Part shown: in pieces, positions 55,765 through 64,000 of the stretch | Numbering within the stretch: position 1 is the first letter of the stretch | How the letters are laid out: each line of letters opens with the position of its first letter | Origin: Flagellatimonas centrodinii | GTDB lineage: Bacteria; Pseudomonadota; Gammaproteobacteria; Nevskiales; Nevskiaceae | Direction: 5' to 3' | Length of the DNA stretch: 64,000 bases | NCBI RefSeq assembly: GCF_016918765.2 | Contig: NZ_CP092104.1 | Location: 2,914,001-2,978,000 of the forward strand | Notes under the pieces: generated by a model | The model's input: the letters and a program-made list of their open reading frames with translations, nothing else | What the model was told of the DNA's origin: nothing | Databases searched by the model: none | Made by a program: the position numbers and the translations under genes

Positions 55765-57285
55765 ATGACGACCATCCGCCAGGACGACTTCATCCAGTCG
55801 ATTGAAGACGCCTTCCAGTACATCAGCTGTTACCACCCGCTGGACTACATCAAGGCGCTCGGCGAAGCCTGGGAACGCGAGGAGAGCCCGGCGGCGAAGG
55901 ACGCCATCGCGCAGATCCTGACCAATTCGCGGATGAGTGCCGAAGGGCGTCGCCCCATCTGTCAGGACACCGGCATCGCCACGGTCTTCCTCAAGGTCGG
56001 CATGAACGTACGTTGGGACGCCACCCTGAGCGTTACCGAGATGGTCAACGAAGGCGTGCGCCGGGCATACAACAACGCCGACAACAAGCTGCGTGCCTCG
56101 GTCTTGGCCGATCCCGCCGGCAAGCGCCAGAACACGCGCGACAACACCCCGGCCGTGATTCACACCGAGATCGTCGCCGGTGATGACGTCGAGGTGATCT
56201 GCGCTGCCAAGGGCGGCGGTTCCGAGGCCAAGGCGAAGATGGTGATGCTCAATCCTTCGGACTCCATCGTTGACTGGGTGGTCAAGACAGTGCCGACGAT
56301 GGGCGCAGGCTGGTGCCCTCCGGGGATCCTCGGCATCGGCATCGGGGGCACGCCGGAAAAGGCCATGTTGCTGGCGAAGGAATCGCTGATGGCGCCGGTG
56401 GATATTCATGAGCTGATCGCCCGCGGTCCGCGCTCGCGCGCCGAGGAGCTGCGGCTGGAGCTCTACGACAAGGTCAATGCGCTGGGCATCGGTGCCCAGG
56501 GGCTCGGCGGGTTGACCACCGTCGTCGATGTCAAAGTGCTCGATTACCCGACCCATGCCGCCAACCTGCCAGTGGCGATGATCCCCAATTGTGCGGCCAC
56601 CCGGCATGTGCACTTCCACCTTCACGGCGATGGTCCGGCTGAACTGCCGGTGCCACGGCTGGAGGATTGGCCGCAGGTGACGTGGCAAGCCGACACGGAA
56701 ACCTCAACGCGGGTCGACCTCGATACGCTGACGCCGGAGCAGGTGGCAGCTTGGAAGCCCGGCCAGACCCTCCTGCTAAACGGCAAGATGCTGACCGGGC
56801 GCGACGCCGCCCACAAGCGGATTGCCGACATGCTCGCCAAGGGCGAGCAGTTGCCGGTGGACTTCACCAATCGGGTGATCTACTACGTCGGACCGGTCGA
56901 CCCAGTGCGCGACGAAGTCGTGGGGCCGGCTGGGCCCACCACCGCCACCCGCATGGACAAGTTCACCGAGATGATGCTGGCGCAGACCGGGCTGATCTCG
57001 ATGGTCGGCAAGGCGGAGCGCGGTCCGGTCGCCATCGAGGCGATCAAGAAGCACCGCAGCGCCTATCTCATGGCCGTTGGTGGCGCCGCCTACCTGGTCG
57101 CCAAGGCCATCCGCGGTGCCCGGGTAGTCGGATTCGAGGACCTGGGCATGGAGGCCATTTATGAATTCGAGGTACAGGACATGCCGGTGACCGTGGCCGT
57201 CGATGCCAGTGGCGAGTCCGTGCACCAGACCGGCCCCCGCACCTGGCAGGGCCGGATCGGCAAGATTCCGGTCGTGGCCGCCTGA
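55765..57285 (+). CDS. fumA: Fumarate hydratase, class I ([4Fe-4S])
   Basis: 506 residues combining alpha and beta domains in one chain, as in the iron-dependent class I fumarases. Cluster cysteines are in ICQDTG (Cys66), GAGWCPPG and IPNCAATRH. The beta-domain has GPTTATRMDKFTEMM and AVGGAAYLVAKAI. It does the same reaction as the unrelated FumC next to it but is oxygen-sensitive. The chemically close L(+)-tartrate dehydratases cannot be fully excluded. Confidence 0.93.
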   Translation: MTTIRQDDFIQSIEDAFQYISCYHPLDYIKALGEAWEREESPAAKDAIAQILTNSRMSAEGRRPICQDTGIATVFLKVGMNVRWDATLSVTEMVNEGVRRAYNNADNKLRASVLADPAGKRQNTRDNTPAVIHTEIVAGDDVEVICAAKGGGSEAKAKMVMLNPSDSIVDWVVKTVPTMGAGWCPPGILGIGIGGTPEKAMLLAKESLMAPVDIHELIARGPRSRAEELRLELYDKVNALGIGAQGLGGLTTVVDVKVLDYPTHAANLPVAMIPNCAATRHVHFHLHGDGPAELPVPRLEDWPQVTWQADTETSTRVDLDTLTPEQVAAWKPGQTLLLNGKMLTGRDAAHKRIADMLAKGEQLPVDFTNRVIYYVGPVDPVRDEVVGPAGPTTATRMDKFTEMMLAQTGLISMVGKAERGPVAIEAIKKHRSAYLMAVGGAAYLVAKAIRGARVVGFEDLGMEAIYEFEVQDMPVTVAVDASGESVHQTGPRTWQGRIGKIPVVAA

Positions 57286-57287
57286 TC

Positions 57288-57794
57288 ATGCGCATCGGAT
57301 ATCGCGGCATGCAGGGGCTCGGTGCGCTGGGCTGTGTGGTCGGCCTGTTGTTTGCGCTGTACCTGCAGCACTACCAGGGGTACGAGCCTTGCCCGATGTG
57401 CATTTTTCAGCGCGTGGCCATGTTGGCTGCCGGTCTGCTGTTTGCACTGGCAGCGCTGCATGGGCCGCGCAGCACCAAGGGGCAGGGGCTCTACCTGCTA
57501 CTGACGATGCTGGCCGCCGATGTCGGCGCGCTGATCGCCGGTCGTCACGTCTGGTTGCAATCGCTGCCCCCGGACCAGGTGCCTGCCTGCGGCCCGACAC
57601 TCGACTATCTGATGGACGTGATGCCGCTCGCCGACGTGCTGGCCACCGTGCTTCGCGGTGACGGCAACTGCGCCATCATCGACGCAGCATGGATGGGCAT
57701 CTCGCTGCCCGCCTGGACGCTGATCAGCTTCATCGGCCTGTCGCTGTGGGCGCTGGCCGCCTTCATCGTCGGCCTGCGCGCGGCGCGGGCCTGA
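57288..57794 (+). CDS. dsbB: Disulfide bond formation protein DsbB
   Basis: 168 residues, four membrane helices. The two redox pairs are present: Cys35/Cys38 in EPCPMC and Cys101/Cys128 in the second periplasmic loop. It reoxidises DsbA using quinone. Its start is 2 bp after the fumarase stop. Confidence 0.94.
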   Translation: MRIGYRGMQGLGALGCVVGLLFALYLQHYQGYEPCPMCIFQRVAMLAAGLLFALAALHGPRSTKGQGLYLLLTMLAADVGALIAGRHVWLQSLPPDQVPACGPTLDYLMDVMPLADVLATVLRGDGNCAIIDAAWMGISLPAWTLISFIGLSLWALAAFIVGLRAARA

Positions 57795-57823
57795 CGCCTC
57801 ACCTCCCCACCGAGACCACCGAC

Positions 57824-58303
57824 ATGACGCCGACCACCGACCTCTGCGATGCCCACCCGGACCTTCAGGTGTGCGACCCCATCTTCCTCGACTTCGGCGG
57901 CGAGCTGGCGTTCTGCGGCCCGATTAAGACGCTGAAGATCTTTGAGGACAACGTGCTGGTGCGCAGCGTGCTCGAAACACCGGGGCAGGGGCGTGTCCTG
58001 GTGGTGGATGGCGGTGGCTCCATGCGCTGCGCATTGGTGGGTGGCAATCTCGGAGTGCTGGCGGTCGACAACGGCTGGGCCGGCATCGTCGTCAATGGGT
58101 GCGTCCGCGATACCGAAGAACTGGCCGGGCAGGCGGTGGGCATCAAGGCCCTGGCGCCACACCCTCGCAAGAGTGAAAAAGGACTTCACAGCGGTCACGA
58201 GGACCGCGACGTTCATTTCGCCGGCGTCCGATTCAGCCCCGGGGCCTGGCTGTATGCCGACGGCGACGGCATCGTGGTCTCGGACGGCCCGGTCCACGCC
58301 TAG
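57824..58303 (+). CDS. rraA: RraA-family protein (RNase E inhibitor or HMG/CHA-type aldolase)
   Basis: 159 residues from ATG 57824; the longer frame from 57689 lies in dsbB. Signatures: [44 protein letters not shown]. RraA binds RNase E and inhibits it; the same fold includes metal-dependent aldolases, and the catalytic Arg/Asp of that group (RDTEEL) is present, so either role is possible. Confidence 0.9.
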   Translation: MTPTTDLCDAHPDLQVCDPIFLDFGGELAFCGPIKTLKIFEDNVLVRSVLETPGQGRVLVVDGGGSMRCALVGGNLGVLAVDNGWAGIVVNGCVRDTEELAGQAVGIKALAPHPRKSEKGLHSGHEDRDVHFAGVRFSPGAWLYADGDGIVVSDGPVHA

Positions 58304-58347
58304 CCTGTAATTGACGTCGGCGACAGCGCCGCCTCGTCTTTACGGCG

Positions 58348-58378
58348 TTGGCAGGATGTCGGACAAGGCGTTTATAAT
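58348..58378 (+). promoter_or_regulatory. Candidate sigma-70 promoter of aceB-aceA
   Basis: TTGGCA and a consensus TATAAT separated by 19 bp, 72 bp before aceB. The spacing is slightly long. Confidence 0.45.
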
Positions 58379-58449
58379 GGAGGACTTTACTGGGCCCGGT
58401 GCTGTTACCGACGCCTGCTCAACATCACACGTCTGAGGGAGTTGCCTGA

Positions 58450-60030
58450 ATGAGCGCAGTCAAGGGTGTCGAGATCGTCGGCGAAATGAGCGCCGCCTAC
58501 AAGAAAGTCCTGACCCCGGACGCGCTGGAGTTTCTGGCAACCCTGGTCCGCAAGCACAGCAAGCGCCGCAATGCGCTGCTGGCGTTGCGGTCCGAGCGAC
58601 AGGCGCTCATCGACAGTGGCAAGCTGCCCGGGTTCCTCAAGGAAACCAAGGCCATCCGCGACGGCAAGTGGACAATTGCCGGCATCCCCGAGGATCTGCA
58701 GGACCGCCGCGTGGAAATCACCGGTCCGGTCGACCGCAAGATGGTCATCAACGCCCTCAATTCGGGTGCCAAATGCTTCATGGCGGACTTCGAAGATTCC
58801 GCCAGCCCGACGTGGCAGTTGATGATGGACGGTCAGATCAACCTGGCCGACGCGGTTCGCCGGAAGATCACGTTCAAGAACGATGCCGGCAAGGAATACA
58901 AGCTCAACAAGGACATCGCCACGCTGATCGTCCGTCCCCGCGGCTGGCACCTTGATGAAAAGCATGTGCTGGTCGACGGCAAGCCGGTGCCTGGCGGTAT
59001 CTTCGACTTCGCCCTGTTCTTCTTCCACAACGTCGAGGCGCAGTTGAAGCGGGGCACCGGCCCTTACTTCTACCTGCCGAAAATGCAGTCGCATCTCGAA
59101 GCGCGCCTGTGGAACAGCCTGTTTGTTGATGCGCAGAAGCTGCTGGGCGTTCCGAAGAAGACCATCAAGGTGACCGTGCTGATCGAAACGATCTGGGCCG
59201 CCTTCGAGATGGATGAGATCCTGTACGAGCTGCGCGACCATATCGTGGCGCTCAACTGCGGCCGCTGGGACTATATCTTCAGCTGCATCAAGACCCTCAA
59301 GAACCGCAAGGATTGGCTGGTGCCGGACCGCTTCCAGGTCACCATGGACAAGCACTTCCTCGACAGCTACTCCAAGCTGCTGTGCGAGACCTGTCACAAG
59401 CGCGGTGCCCAGGCGATGGGCGGGATGGCGGCGTTCATCCCCACCAAGGACCCGAAGAAGAACGAAGAAATTTTCGCCAAGGTTCGGGCTGACAAGCTGC
59501 GTGAAGTGATGAACGGTCACGACGGCACCTGGGTGGCGCATCCGGGGCTGGTGAAAACCGCCATGGACGTGTTCAACGAGCACATGCCCGAGCCGAACCA
59601 GGTTGCCCGCCAGTTCAAGTACAAGATCAAGGCGGCCGACCTGCTGAAGTGCCCGGAAGGGCAGATCACCGAAGCCGGTCTGCGCATGAACATCAACGTC
59701 GGCATTGGCTACGTCGAGGCGTGGATCAACGGCAATGGCTGCGTGCCGCTGCACAATCTGATGGAAGACGCCGCCACCGCCGAGATTTCCCGCACCCAGA
59801 TCTGGCAGTGGCTGCAGCACGGCGCCAAGCTCAGCGATGGCCGCCCGGTAACCCGCGAACTGGTGCTGCGGGTCATCGACGAAGAACTCGCGGCCTACCG
59901 CAAGGAACTCGGCGACGCCCGCTTCTACAAGGGCCGCTTTGCTGAGGCTGCCGGCATCATGGCGCGCATGAGCACGGCCAAGGCCTGTGAGGACTTCCTC
60001 ACGCTGCCCAGCTACAACTATCTCGATTGA
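58450..60030 (+). CDS. aceB: Malate synthase A
   Basis: 526 residues, isoform A size. It condenses glyoxylate and acetyl-CoA. Recognised by [15 protein letters not shown], the active-site [29 protein letters not shown] and [13 protein letters not shown]; the catalytic Asp region is near the C-terminus ([19 protein letters not shown]-like [16 protein letters not shown]). It is followed by aceA after 70 bp; the usual kinase gene aceK is not adjacent. Confidence 0.97.
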   Translation: MSAVKGVEIVGEMSAAYKKVLTPDALEFLATLVRKHSKRRNALLALRSERQALIDSGKLPGFLKETKAIRDGKWTIAGIPEDLQDRRVEITGPVDRKMVINALNSGAKCFMADFEDSASPTWQLMMDGQINLADAVRRKITFKNDAGKEYKLNKDIATLIVRPRGWHLDEKHVLVDGKPVPGGIFDFALFFFHNVEAQLKRGTGPYFYLPKMQSHLEARLWNSLFVDAQKLLGVPKKTIKVTVLIETIWAAFEMDEILYELRDHIVALNCGRWDYIFSCIKTLKNRKDWLVPDRFQVTMDKHFLDSYSKLLCETCHKRGAQAMGGMAAFIPTKDPKKNEEIFAKVRADKLREVMNGHDGTWVAHPGLVKTAMDVFNEHMPEPNQVARQFKYKIKAADLLKCPEGQITEAGLRMNINVGIGYVEAWINGNGCVPLHNLMEDAATAEISRTQIWQWLQHGAKLSDGRPVTRELVLRVIDEELAAYRKELGDARFYKGRFAEAAGIMARMSTAKACEDFLTLPSYNYLD

Positions 60031-60100
60031 GATTCGGTATTTCCCTTTTTCAGCGGCCTCGGTCGCACTACCTCCTCCCCATCCACAGGAACGGCTGAAC

Positions 60101-61408
60101 ATGACCCGTGAAGAGCAAATCAAGGCCCTAGAGCAAGACTGGGCGACCAACCCCCGCTGGAAAGGTGTGAAGCGCACCTATTCCGCCGCTGACGTCGTGC
60201 GTCTGCGCGGCAGCGTGCAGCCGGAGCACACCCTGGCCAAGCGTGGCGCGGAAAAGCTCTGGAAGCTGGTCAACGGCGAAGCCAAGAAGGGCTACGTCAA
60301 CGCTTTCGGCGCCATCACCGCCGGCCAGGCGATGCAGCAGGCCAAGGCAGGTCTCGAAGCCGTGTACCTGTCCGGTTGGCAGGTGGCAGCGGACGGCAAC
60401 ACCTCCGAAACCATGTACCCGGACCAGTCGCTCTACGCGTATGACTCCGTGCCGACCATGGTGCGTCGCATCAACAACACCTTCAAGCGCGCCGACGAGA
60501 TCCAGTGGGCCAAGGGTCTGAATCCGGGCGACAAGGATTTCGTCGATTTCTTCCTGCCGATCGTGGCCGACGCGGAAGCCGGTTTCGGTGGCGTACTCAA
60601 CGCCTTCGAGCTGATGAAGAACATGATCACCGCCGGCGCCGCCGGGGTGCACTTCGAAGACCAGCTGGCTGCGGTGAAGAAGTGCGGGCACATGGGCGGC
60701 AAGGTGTTGGTGCCGACCCAGGAAGCCATCGAGAAGCTGGTGGCGGCGCGCTTCGCCTCCGACGTCATGGGCGTTCCGACCATCGTGTTGGCTCGTACCG
60801 ATGCCGAAGCGGCCAACCTGTTGACCTCCGACCACGACGCCAACGACAAGCCCTTCGTCACCGGTGAGCGCACCGCTGAAGGCTTCTACCGCGTCAAGAA
60901 CGGTCTTGAGCAGGCCATCTCCCGCGGTGTTGCCTACGCGCCCTACGCCGACCTGGTGTGGTGCGAAACCGGCGTGCCGGACATCGGCTTTGCCCGCGAA
61001 TTCGCACAGGCCGTGCTCAAGGACAACCCGGGCCAGCTGCTGAGCTACAACTGCTCGCCCTCGTTCAACTGGAAGAAGAACCTCAACGACGCCCAGATCG
61101 CCAAGTTCCAGGACGACCTGTCGGCGCTGGGCTACAAGTACCAGTTCATCACCCTGGCCGGCATCCACGTCAACTGGTACAACACCTTCCAGTTCGCACA
61201 TGCCTATGCTCGCGGCGAAGGCATGAAGCACTACACCGAAATGGTGCAGGAGCCGGAATTCGCGGCACGCGAGAAGGGCTACACCTTCGTGTCGCACCAG
61301 CAGGAAGTGGGCGCCGGTTACTTCGACGACGTCACCACCGTGATCCAGGGCGGTTCCAGCAGCGTCAAGGCGCTGACCGGCTCCACCGAGGAAGAGCAGT
61401 TCCACTGA
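60101..61408 (+). CDS. aceA: Isocitrate lyase
   Basis: 435 residues from ATG 60101 with an AGGAACG ribosome site; an in-frame extension to 59987 overlaps aceB and is not likely. It splits isocitrate to glyoxylate and succinate. The catalytic [29 protein letters not shown] and [13 protein letters not shown] are present. With aceB it forms the glyoxylate shunt; a strong terminator closes the unit. Confidence 0.98.
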   Translation: MTREEQIKALEQDWATNPRWKGVKRTYSAADVVRLRGSVQPEHTLAKRGAEKLWKLVNGEAKKGYVNAFGAITAGQAMQQAKAGLEAVYLSGWQVAADGNTSETMYPDQSLYAYDSVPTMVRRINNTFKRADEIQWAKGLNPGDKDFVDFFLPIVADAEAGFGGVLNAFELMKNMITAGAAGVHFEDQLAAVKKCGHMGGKVLVPTQEAIEKLVAARFASDVMGVPTIVLARTDAEAANLLTSDHDANDKPFVTGERTAEGFYRVKNGLEQAISRGVAYAPYADLVWCETGVPDIGFAREFAQAVLKDNPGQLLSYNCSPSFNWKKNLNDAQIAKFQDDLSALGYKYQFITLAGIHVNWYNTFQFAHAYARGEGMKHYTEMVQEPEFAAREKGYTFVSHQQEVGAGYFDDVTTVIQGGSSSVKALTGSTEEEQFH

Positions 61409-61425
61409 AGCTGCAGTTCAGTGAT

Positions 61426-61454
61426 AAAAAGGCGCTCTTCGGAGCGCCTTTTTT
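61426..61454 (+). terminator. Rho-independent terminator of aceBA
   Basis: AAAAAGGCGCTC-TTCG-GAGCGCCTTTTTT, a 12-bp stem with a TTCG tetraloop ending in T6. Confidence 0.92.
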
Positions 61455-61468
61455 GTAGGGAGAACACG

Positions 61469-62023
61469 ATGAAACTGCTTGCCTGGATGGCCGCTGTGGT
61501 GGCGGGGCTGGTGCTGCTGGCGGTGGCAGTGGGGTACCTGTTGCTGCCCTCGACGGCGACCGTGTCCCGCGAGATCATGGTTGCGGCACCGCAGACCGAG
61601 GTTTTCGCAGCGCTCAACGGATTCGAGCGATTCGATCAATGGTCACCCTGGGCAGACCTTGATCCCGATGCCATCTCCACGCTCAGTGGCCCGCCCACCG
61701 GCGTCGGTGCGCGTCAAACCTGGCGTAGCGATGATCCGTCGGTCGGTTCCGGCAGTCAGGAGATTATTCTCAGCGAGCCGCCGGTGCGCGTGCAGATGAA
61801 GGTTGAATTTGCCGGCTTCGATGCGGAGAACATCAGCACCTTCGAACTCAGCCCGGAAGGGCAGGCCACCCGGGTCACCTGGCGTTATCAAACCGACGTT
61901 GGCCGGCAGCTGTTGGGCCGGTACTTTCTGCTGTTGTTGGAGGGCATGCTGGCGCCCCAGTACGAGAAGGGGCTGGTACAGCTCAAAGCAATGCTCGAAC
62001 AGGACGTACCTGACGTCCCGTAG
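61469..62023 (+). CDS. SRPBCC (polyketide cyclase/START-like) family protein
   Basis: 184 residues from ATG 61469, placed 15 bp after the aceA terminator; the longer frame from 61421 runs through that hairpin. One N-terminal hydrophobic segment (about 3-24) anchors or exports it. The START-like domain shows VSREIMVAAPQTEVFAALNGFERFDQWSPWADLDP in parts such as VFAALNGFERFDQWSPW, typical of the SRPBCC/polyketide_cyc2 group. It probably binds a hydrophobic ligand; function unknown. Confidence 0.82.
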   Translation: MKLLAWMAAVVAGLVLLAVAVGYLLLPSTATVSREIMVAAPQTEVFAALNGFERFDQWSPWADLDPDAISTLSGPPTGVGARQTWRSDDPSVGSGSQEIILSEPPVRVQMKVEFAGFDAENISTFELSPEGQATRVTWRYQTDVGRQLLGRYFLLLLEGMLAPQYEKGLVQLKAMLEQDVPDVP

Positions 62024-62105
62024 GCGATTTGCGGATGCGACACCGCAGCGACTCGCCTACACTCGCTGCAGCAGCGGCCCCGGGGCCGGAAGAACTGAGA
62101 AGACA

Positions 62106-62759
62106 ATGATCAAGATCATGCTGGTTGATGACCACCGCCTGGTTCGTGCCGGTCTCAAACGGGTACTCACTGAAATCGCGGATATGGAAGTGGTCGCTGA
62201 AGCCAGCACTGGGGAAGAAGCACTCGAGCTGGCCCGCGGCAACGCGCCGGACATCGTGCTCATGGACATCAACATGCCCGGCATCGGCGGTCTGGAAACC
62301 ACCCGCCGATTGAAGCAGCGACTGCCCGAGGTGAAGATCATCGTGGTATCGATGCACCTTGAGGAGCCCTATCCCAGCCGTCTGTTGGCGGCAGGTGCGG
62401 CCGGTTACCTCAGCAAGGACTCGGCGGCCGACGAAGTGGTCGCGGCCATCCGCCGCGTCAATGGCGGCGGTCACTATGTGGCGGCGGACGTGGCCGGCAA
62501 CCTCGCCGCAAGCCTGGTCAAGGGCAAGAGCGACTCGCCCTTCGAGCAACTCTCCCAGCGTGAAACCCAGGTCATGCTGATGGTCACCAAAGGGCATTCA
62601 ACCCAGGACATCTCCGACCGGCTGCACCTTTCGCCCAAGACGGTGAGTACCTACCGCTACCGCCTGTTCGAGAAGCTCGGGGTGTCCAACGACGTGGAAC
62701 TGACACGGATGGCGATGCGCTACGGCCTGCTCGACGAGAAGAGTGAATCCGCCCTCTGA
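62106..62759 (+). CDS. uvrY: GacA/UvrY-type LuxR-family response regulator
   Basis: 217 residues from ATG 62106; the frame extends upstream into the preceding gene without meaning. Receiver domain with VDDH (residues 7-10), phospho-Asp54 in DIVLMDINMPG and Lys near KDSAADEV; C-terminal LuxR helix-turn-helix with LSQRETQVMLMVTKG and LSPKTVSTYRYRLFEKLGV. It is the response regulator of the BarA/GacS system that induces small regulatory RNAs. Its position before uvrC is conserved in gammaproteobacteria; it overlaps uvrC by 17 bp. Confidence 0.95.
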   Translation: MIKIMLVDDHRLVRAGLKRVLTEIADMEVVAEASTGEEALELARGNAPDIVLMDINMPGIGGLETTRRLKQRLPEVKIIVVSMHLEEPYPSRLLAAGAAGYLSKDSAADEVVAAIRRVNGGGHYVAADVAGNLAASLVKGKSDSPFEQLSQRETQVMLMVTKGHSTQDISDRLHLSPKTVSTYRYRLFEKLGVSNDVELTRMAMRYGLLDEKSESAL

Positions 62760-64000
62760 ACCCGAACCGCAGGGTGGCGATGAGTTTGACGCCCGGAGTT
62801 TCCTGCAGCAGTTGACCCATGCGCCGGGGGTCTACCGCATGTATGGCGGGGCAGGGGAGTTGCTGTATGTCGGCAAGGCCCGCAATTTGCGCAAGCGGGT
62901 CGGCACCTATTTCCTCAGAGCCTCCGGCAATGCGCGGATCGAGAGCATGGTCTCGCAGATTCGCCGCATCGAGGTCACGGTAACTCACACCGAGGACGAA
63001 GCACTCATCCTCGAGGCGACGCTGATCAAGGAACAGCAGCCGCGCTACAACATTCTCTATCGCGACGACAAGAGCTATCCCTACGTCCGGCTATCGGCCC
63101 ATGCGTTTCCGCGCATCAGCTACTACCGCGGTGAAAAGCGCGGTCGCGACCAGTATTTCGGGCCGTTTCCCAGCGCCACGGCAGTACGCGACACGCTCTA
63201 CACGCTGCAGAAGCTCTTCCTGCTGCGCCCCTGTCGTGACAGCTTCTTCGCCCATCGCGACCGTGCCTGCCTGCAGTATCAGATCAAGCGTTGTTCCGGC
63301 CCCTGTGTCGGCCTGATCAGCCCCGAGGATTACGCCCGGGACGTACGCAATGCGGCGCGGTTGCTGGAGGGTCGCGGCGACGAGCTGGCCGACGAGCTGG
63401 CGGTCGAGATGGAGCGCGCCGCCGAAGCGCTCGCCTTCGAGCGTGCCGCCCGCCTGCGGGATCAGATCAGCGCGCTGAAACGGGTCCGCGAGAGCCGGAG
63501 CATGACCGGCGGCGCAAGCGAGCTGGACGTCATCGCCGTCGCCCCTCACCCCAGCCAGTCCTGTGTCGTCGTGATGTCGGTGCGCGACGGCATGAACATG
63601 GGGCATCGCAGTCATTTTCCACGGCATCCCCCGCATGCCGCACCGGAGGCTCTGCTTGAAAGCTTTCTCGGTCAGCACTATCTCGGCATACCGACACCGG
63701 GCGAGATTCTGCTGAGCCACGTGCCGGAAGAGTTGGACTGGATCGCCGCAGCCCTCGGCCAGACGGCAGGACGCCGCATCCGCCTCGCCAAGCCCCAGCG
63801 TGGTGCCAAATTGCGGCTGCTGGAGATGGCCCAGAACACTGCCAACCAAGCATTGTCAGCACGGCTGGCGGACATGGCCAGCATGGATGCCCGGTTGCTG
63901 GAGCTGCAGGGCGCGCTGGACCTGCCGCACCCGCCACGACGGCTCGAATGCTTCGACATATCGCATACCGGCGGCGAGCGCGCCGTCGCTTCCTGCGTGG
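62743..64000 (+). CDS. uvrC: Excinuclease ABC subunit C, 3'-truncated by the window end
   Basis: About 419 residues are visible from GTG 62743 (MNPPSEPEPQGG); the C-terminal nuclease part lies beyond 64000. The GIY-YIG nuclease domain (HAPGVYRMYGGAGELLYVGKARNLRKR in the parts GVYRMY and LLYVGKARNLRKR), the Cys-rich CRDSFFAHRDRACLQYQIKRCSGPC region and the UvrB-interaction domain (ALAFERAARLRDQISAL) follow in order. The window cuts the gene at ECFDISHTGGERAVASCV, the start of the second endonuclease region. It makes the dual incisions in nucleotide-excision repair. Confidence 0.96.
   Translation, partial: MNPPSEPEPQGGDEFDARSFLQQLTHAPGVYRMYGGAGELLYVGKARNLRKRVGTYFLRASGNARIESMVSQIRRIEVTVTHTEDEALILEATLIKEQQPRYNILYRDDKSYPYVRLSAHAFPRISYYRGEKRGRDQYFGPFPSATAVRDTLYTLQKLFLLRPCRDSFFAHRDRACLQYQIKRCSGPCVGLISPEDYARDVRNAARLLEGRGDELADELAVEMERAAEALAFERAARLRDQISALKRVRESRSMTGGASELDVIAVAPHPSQSCVVVMSVRDGMNMGHRSHFPRHPPHAAPEALLESFLGQHYLGIPTPGEILLSHVPEELDWIAAALGQTAGRRIRLAKPQRGAKLRLLEMAQNTANQALSARLADMASMDARLLELQGALDLPHPPRRLECFDISHTGGERAVASCV

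Noticed and set aside
58405-60177. A 590-codon frame opposite aceB, and similar long antisense frames opposite aceA (60128-61405) and pyrD/ribA (46184-47773)
   Set aside because: All lie opposite well-conserved enzymes and show the composition of antisense shadow frames.

Overview
The window comes from a GC-rich gammaproteobacterium. The gene orders gspGHIJKLMN-nudJ-mnmA, fabD-fabG-acpP-fabF-pabB-pabC-mltG-tmk-holB-pilZ and uvrY-uvrC suggest the Xanthomonadales/Nevskiales side of the class; this placement is inferred from gene order, not from a marker gene. Nearly all of it is ordinary chromosome with tightly packed operons, many genes overlapping by 4 bp (ATGA/GTGA). No tRNA, rRNA or CRISPR array was found.

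Layout: 1-2788 pqiA(partial)-pqiB-pqiC, a lipid-transport system between the membranes. 2922-4217 amtB. 4314-13087 is a set of small metabolic and regulatory units: quinone oxidoreductase, Tat-exported dienelactone hydrolase, thioesterase, a TetR/SDR pair with twin operators, a nitronate monooxygenase/PadR pair, a GST-like protein coupled to a small lipoprotein, a small membrane protein, a methyltransferase and an MscS channel.

13.27-23.53 kb is an accessory island. It is bounded by direct repeats of the 3' end of acnA (intact gene at 23419-26085; a decayed, frameshifted 3' fragment with its terminator at 13.3 kb). Inside lie csaA, an alpha/beta hydrolase lacking its expected catalytic His, a DUF3703 gene, and an integron-type cassette array without an integrase. 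The array has three convincing attC sites (16807-16878, 17145-17204, 19526-19603), all with genes on the minus strand. Its cassettes encode an AbiJ/HEPN-like abortive-infection protein broken twice by identical IS5-type elements, a translationally coupled PH-domain membrane protein plus rhomboid protease (the former broken by an IS407-type element), and two zinc-ribbon proteins. In each of the three insertions, removing the element and one target-site duplication restores the reading frame exactly.

23.4-34 kb, minus strand: acnA, mnmA, nudJ and the type II secretion genes gspN-M-L-K-J-I-H-G. Divergent from gspG is a rhombosortase (rrtA), a protease family that processes GlyGly-CTERM proteins, which are typically exported by this secretion system. 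rrtA is coupled to the fatty-acid/folate/cell-wall/replication operon (fabD to pilZ, 34-42.6 kb). 42.6-49.8 kb: a double-cNMP-rhodanese protein, an exported Ala/Pro-rich protein, a high-molecular-weight FabG, ribA, pyrD, an OmpA-family porin, a DUF1289 protein and a thioesterase. 49.8-52.9 kb: a Fur-box-preceded siderophore receptor with its PiuC/YbiX hydroxylase. 52.9-61.4 kb is central metabolism: purB, a class II and then a class I fumarase, dsbB, rraA and the glyoxylate-shunt genes aceB-aceA. The window ends with an SRPBCC protein, the GacA/UvrY response regulator and a 3'-truncated uvrC.
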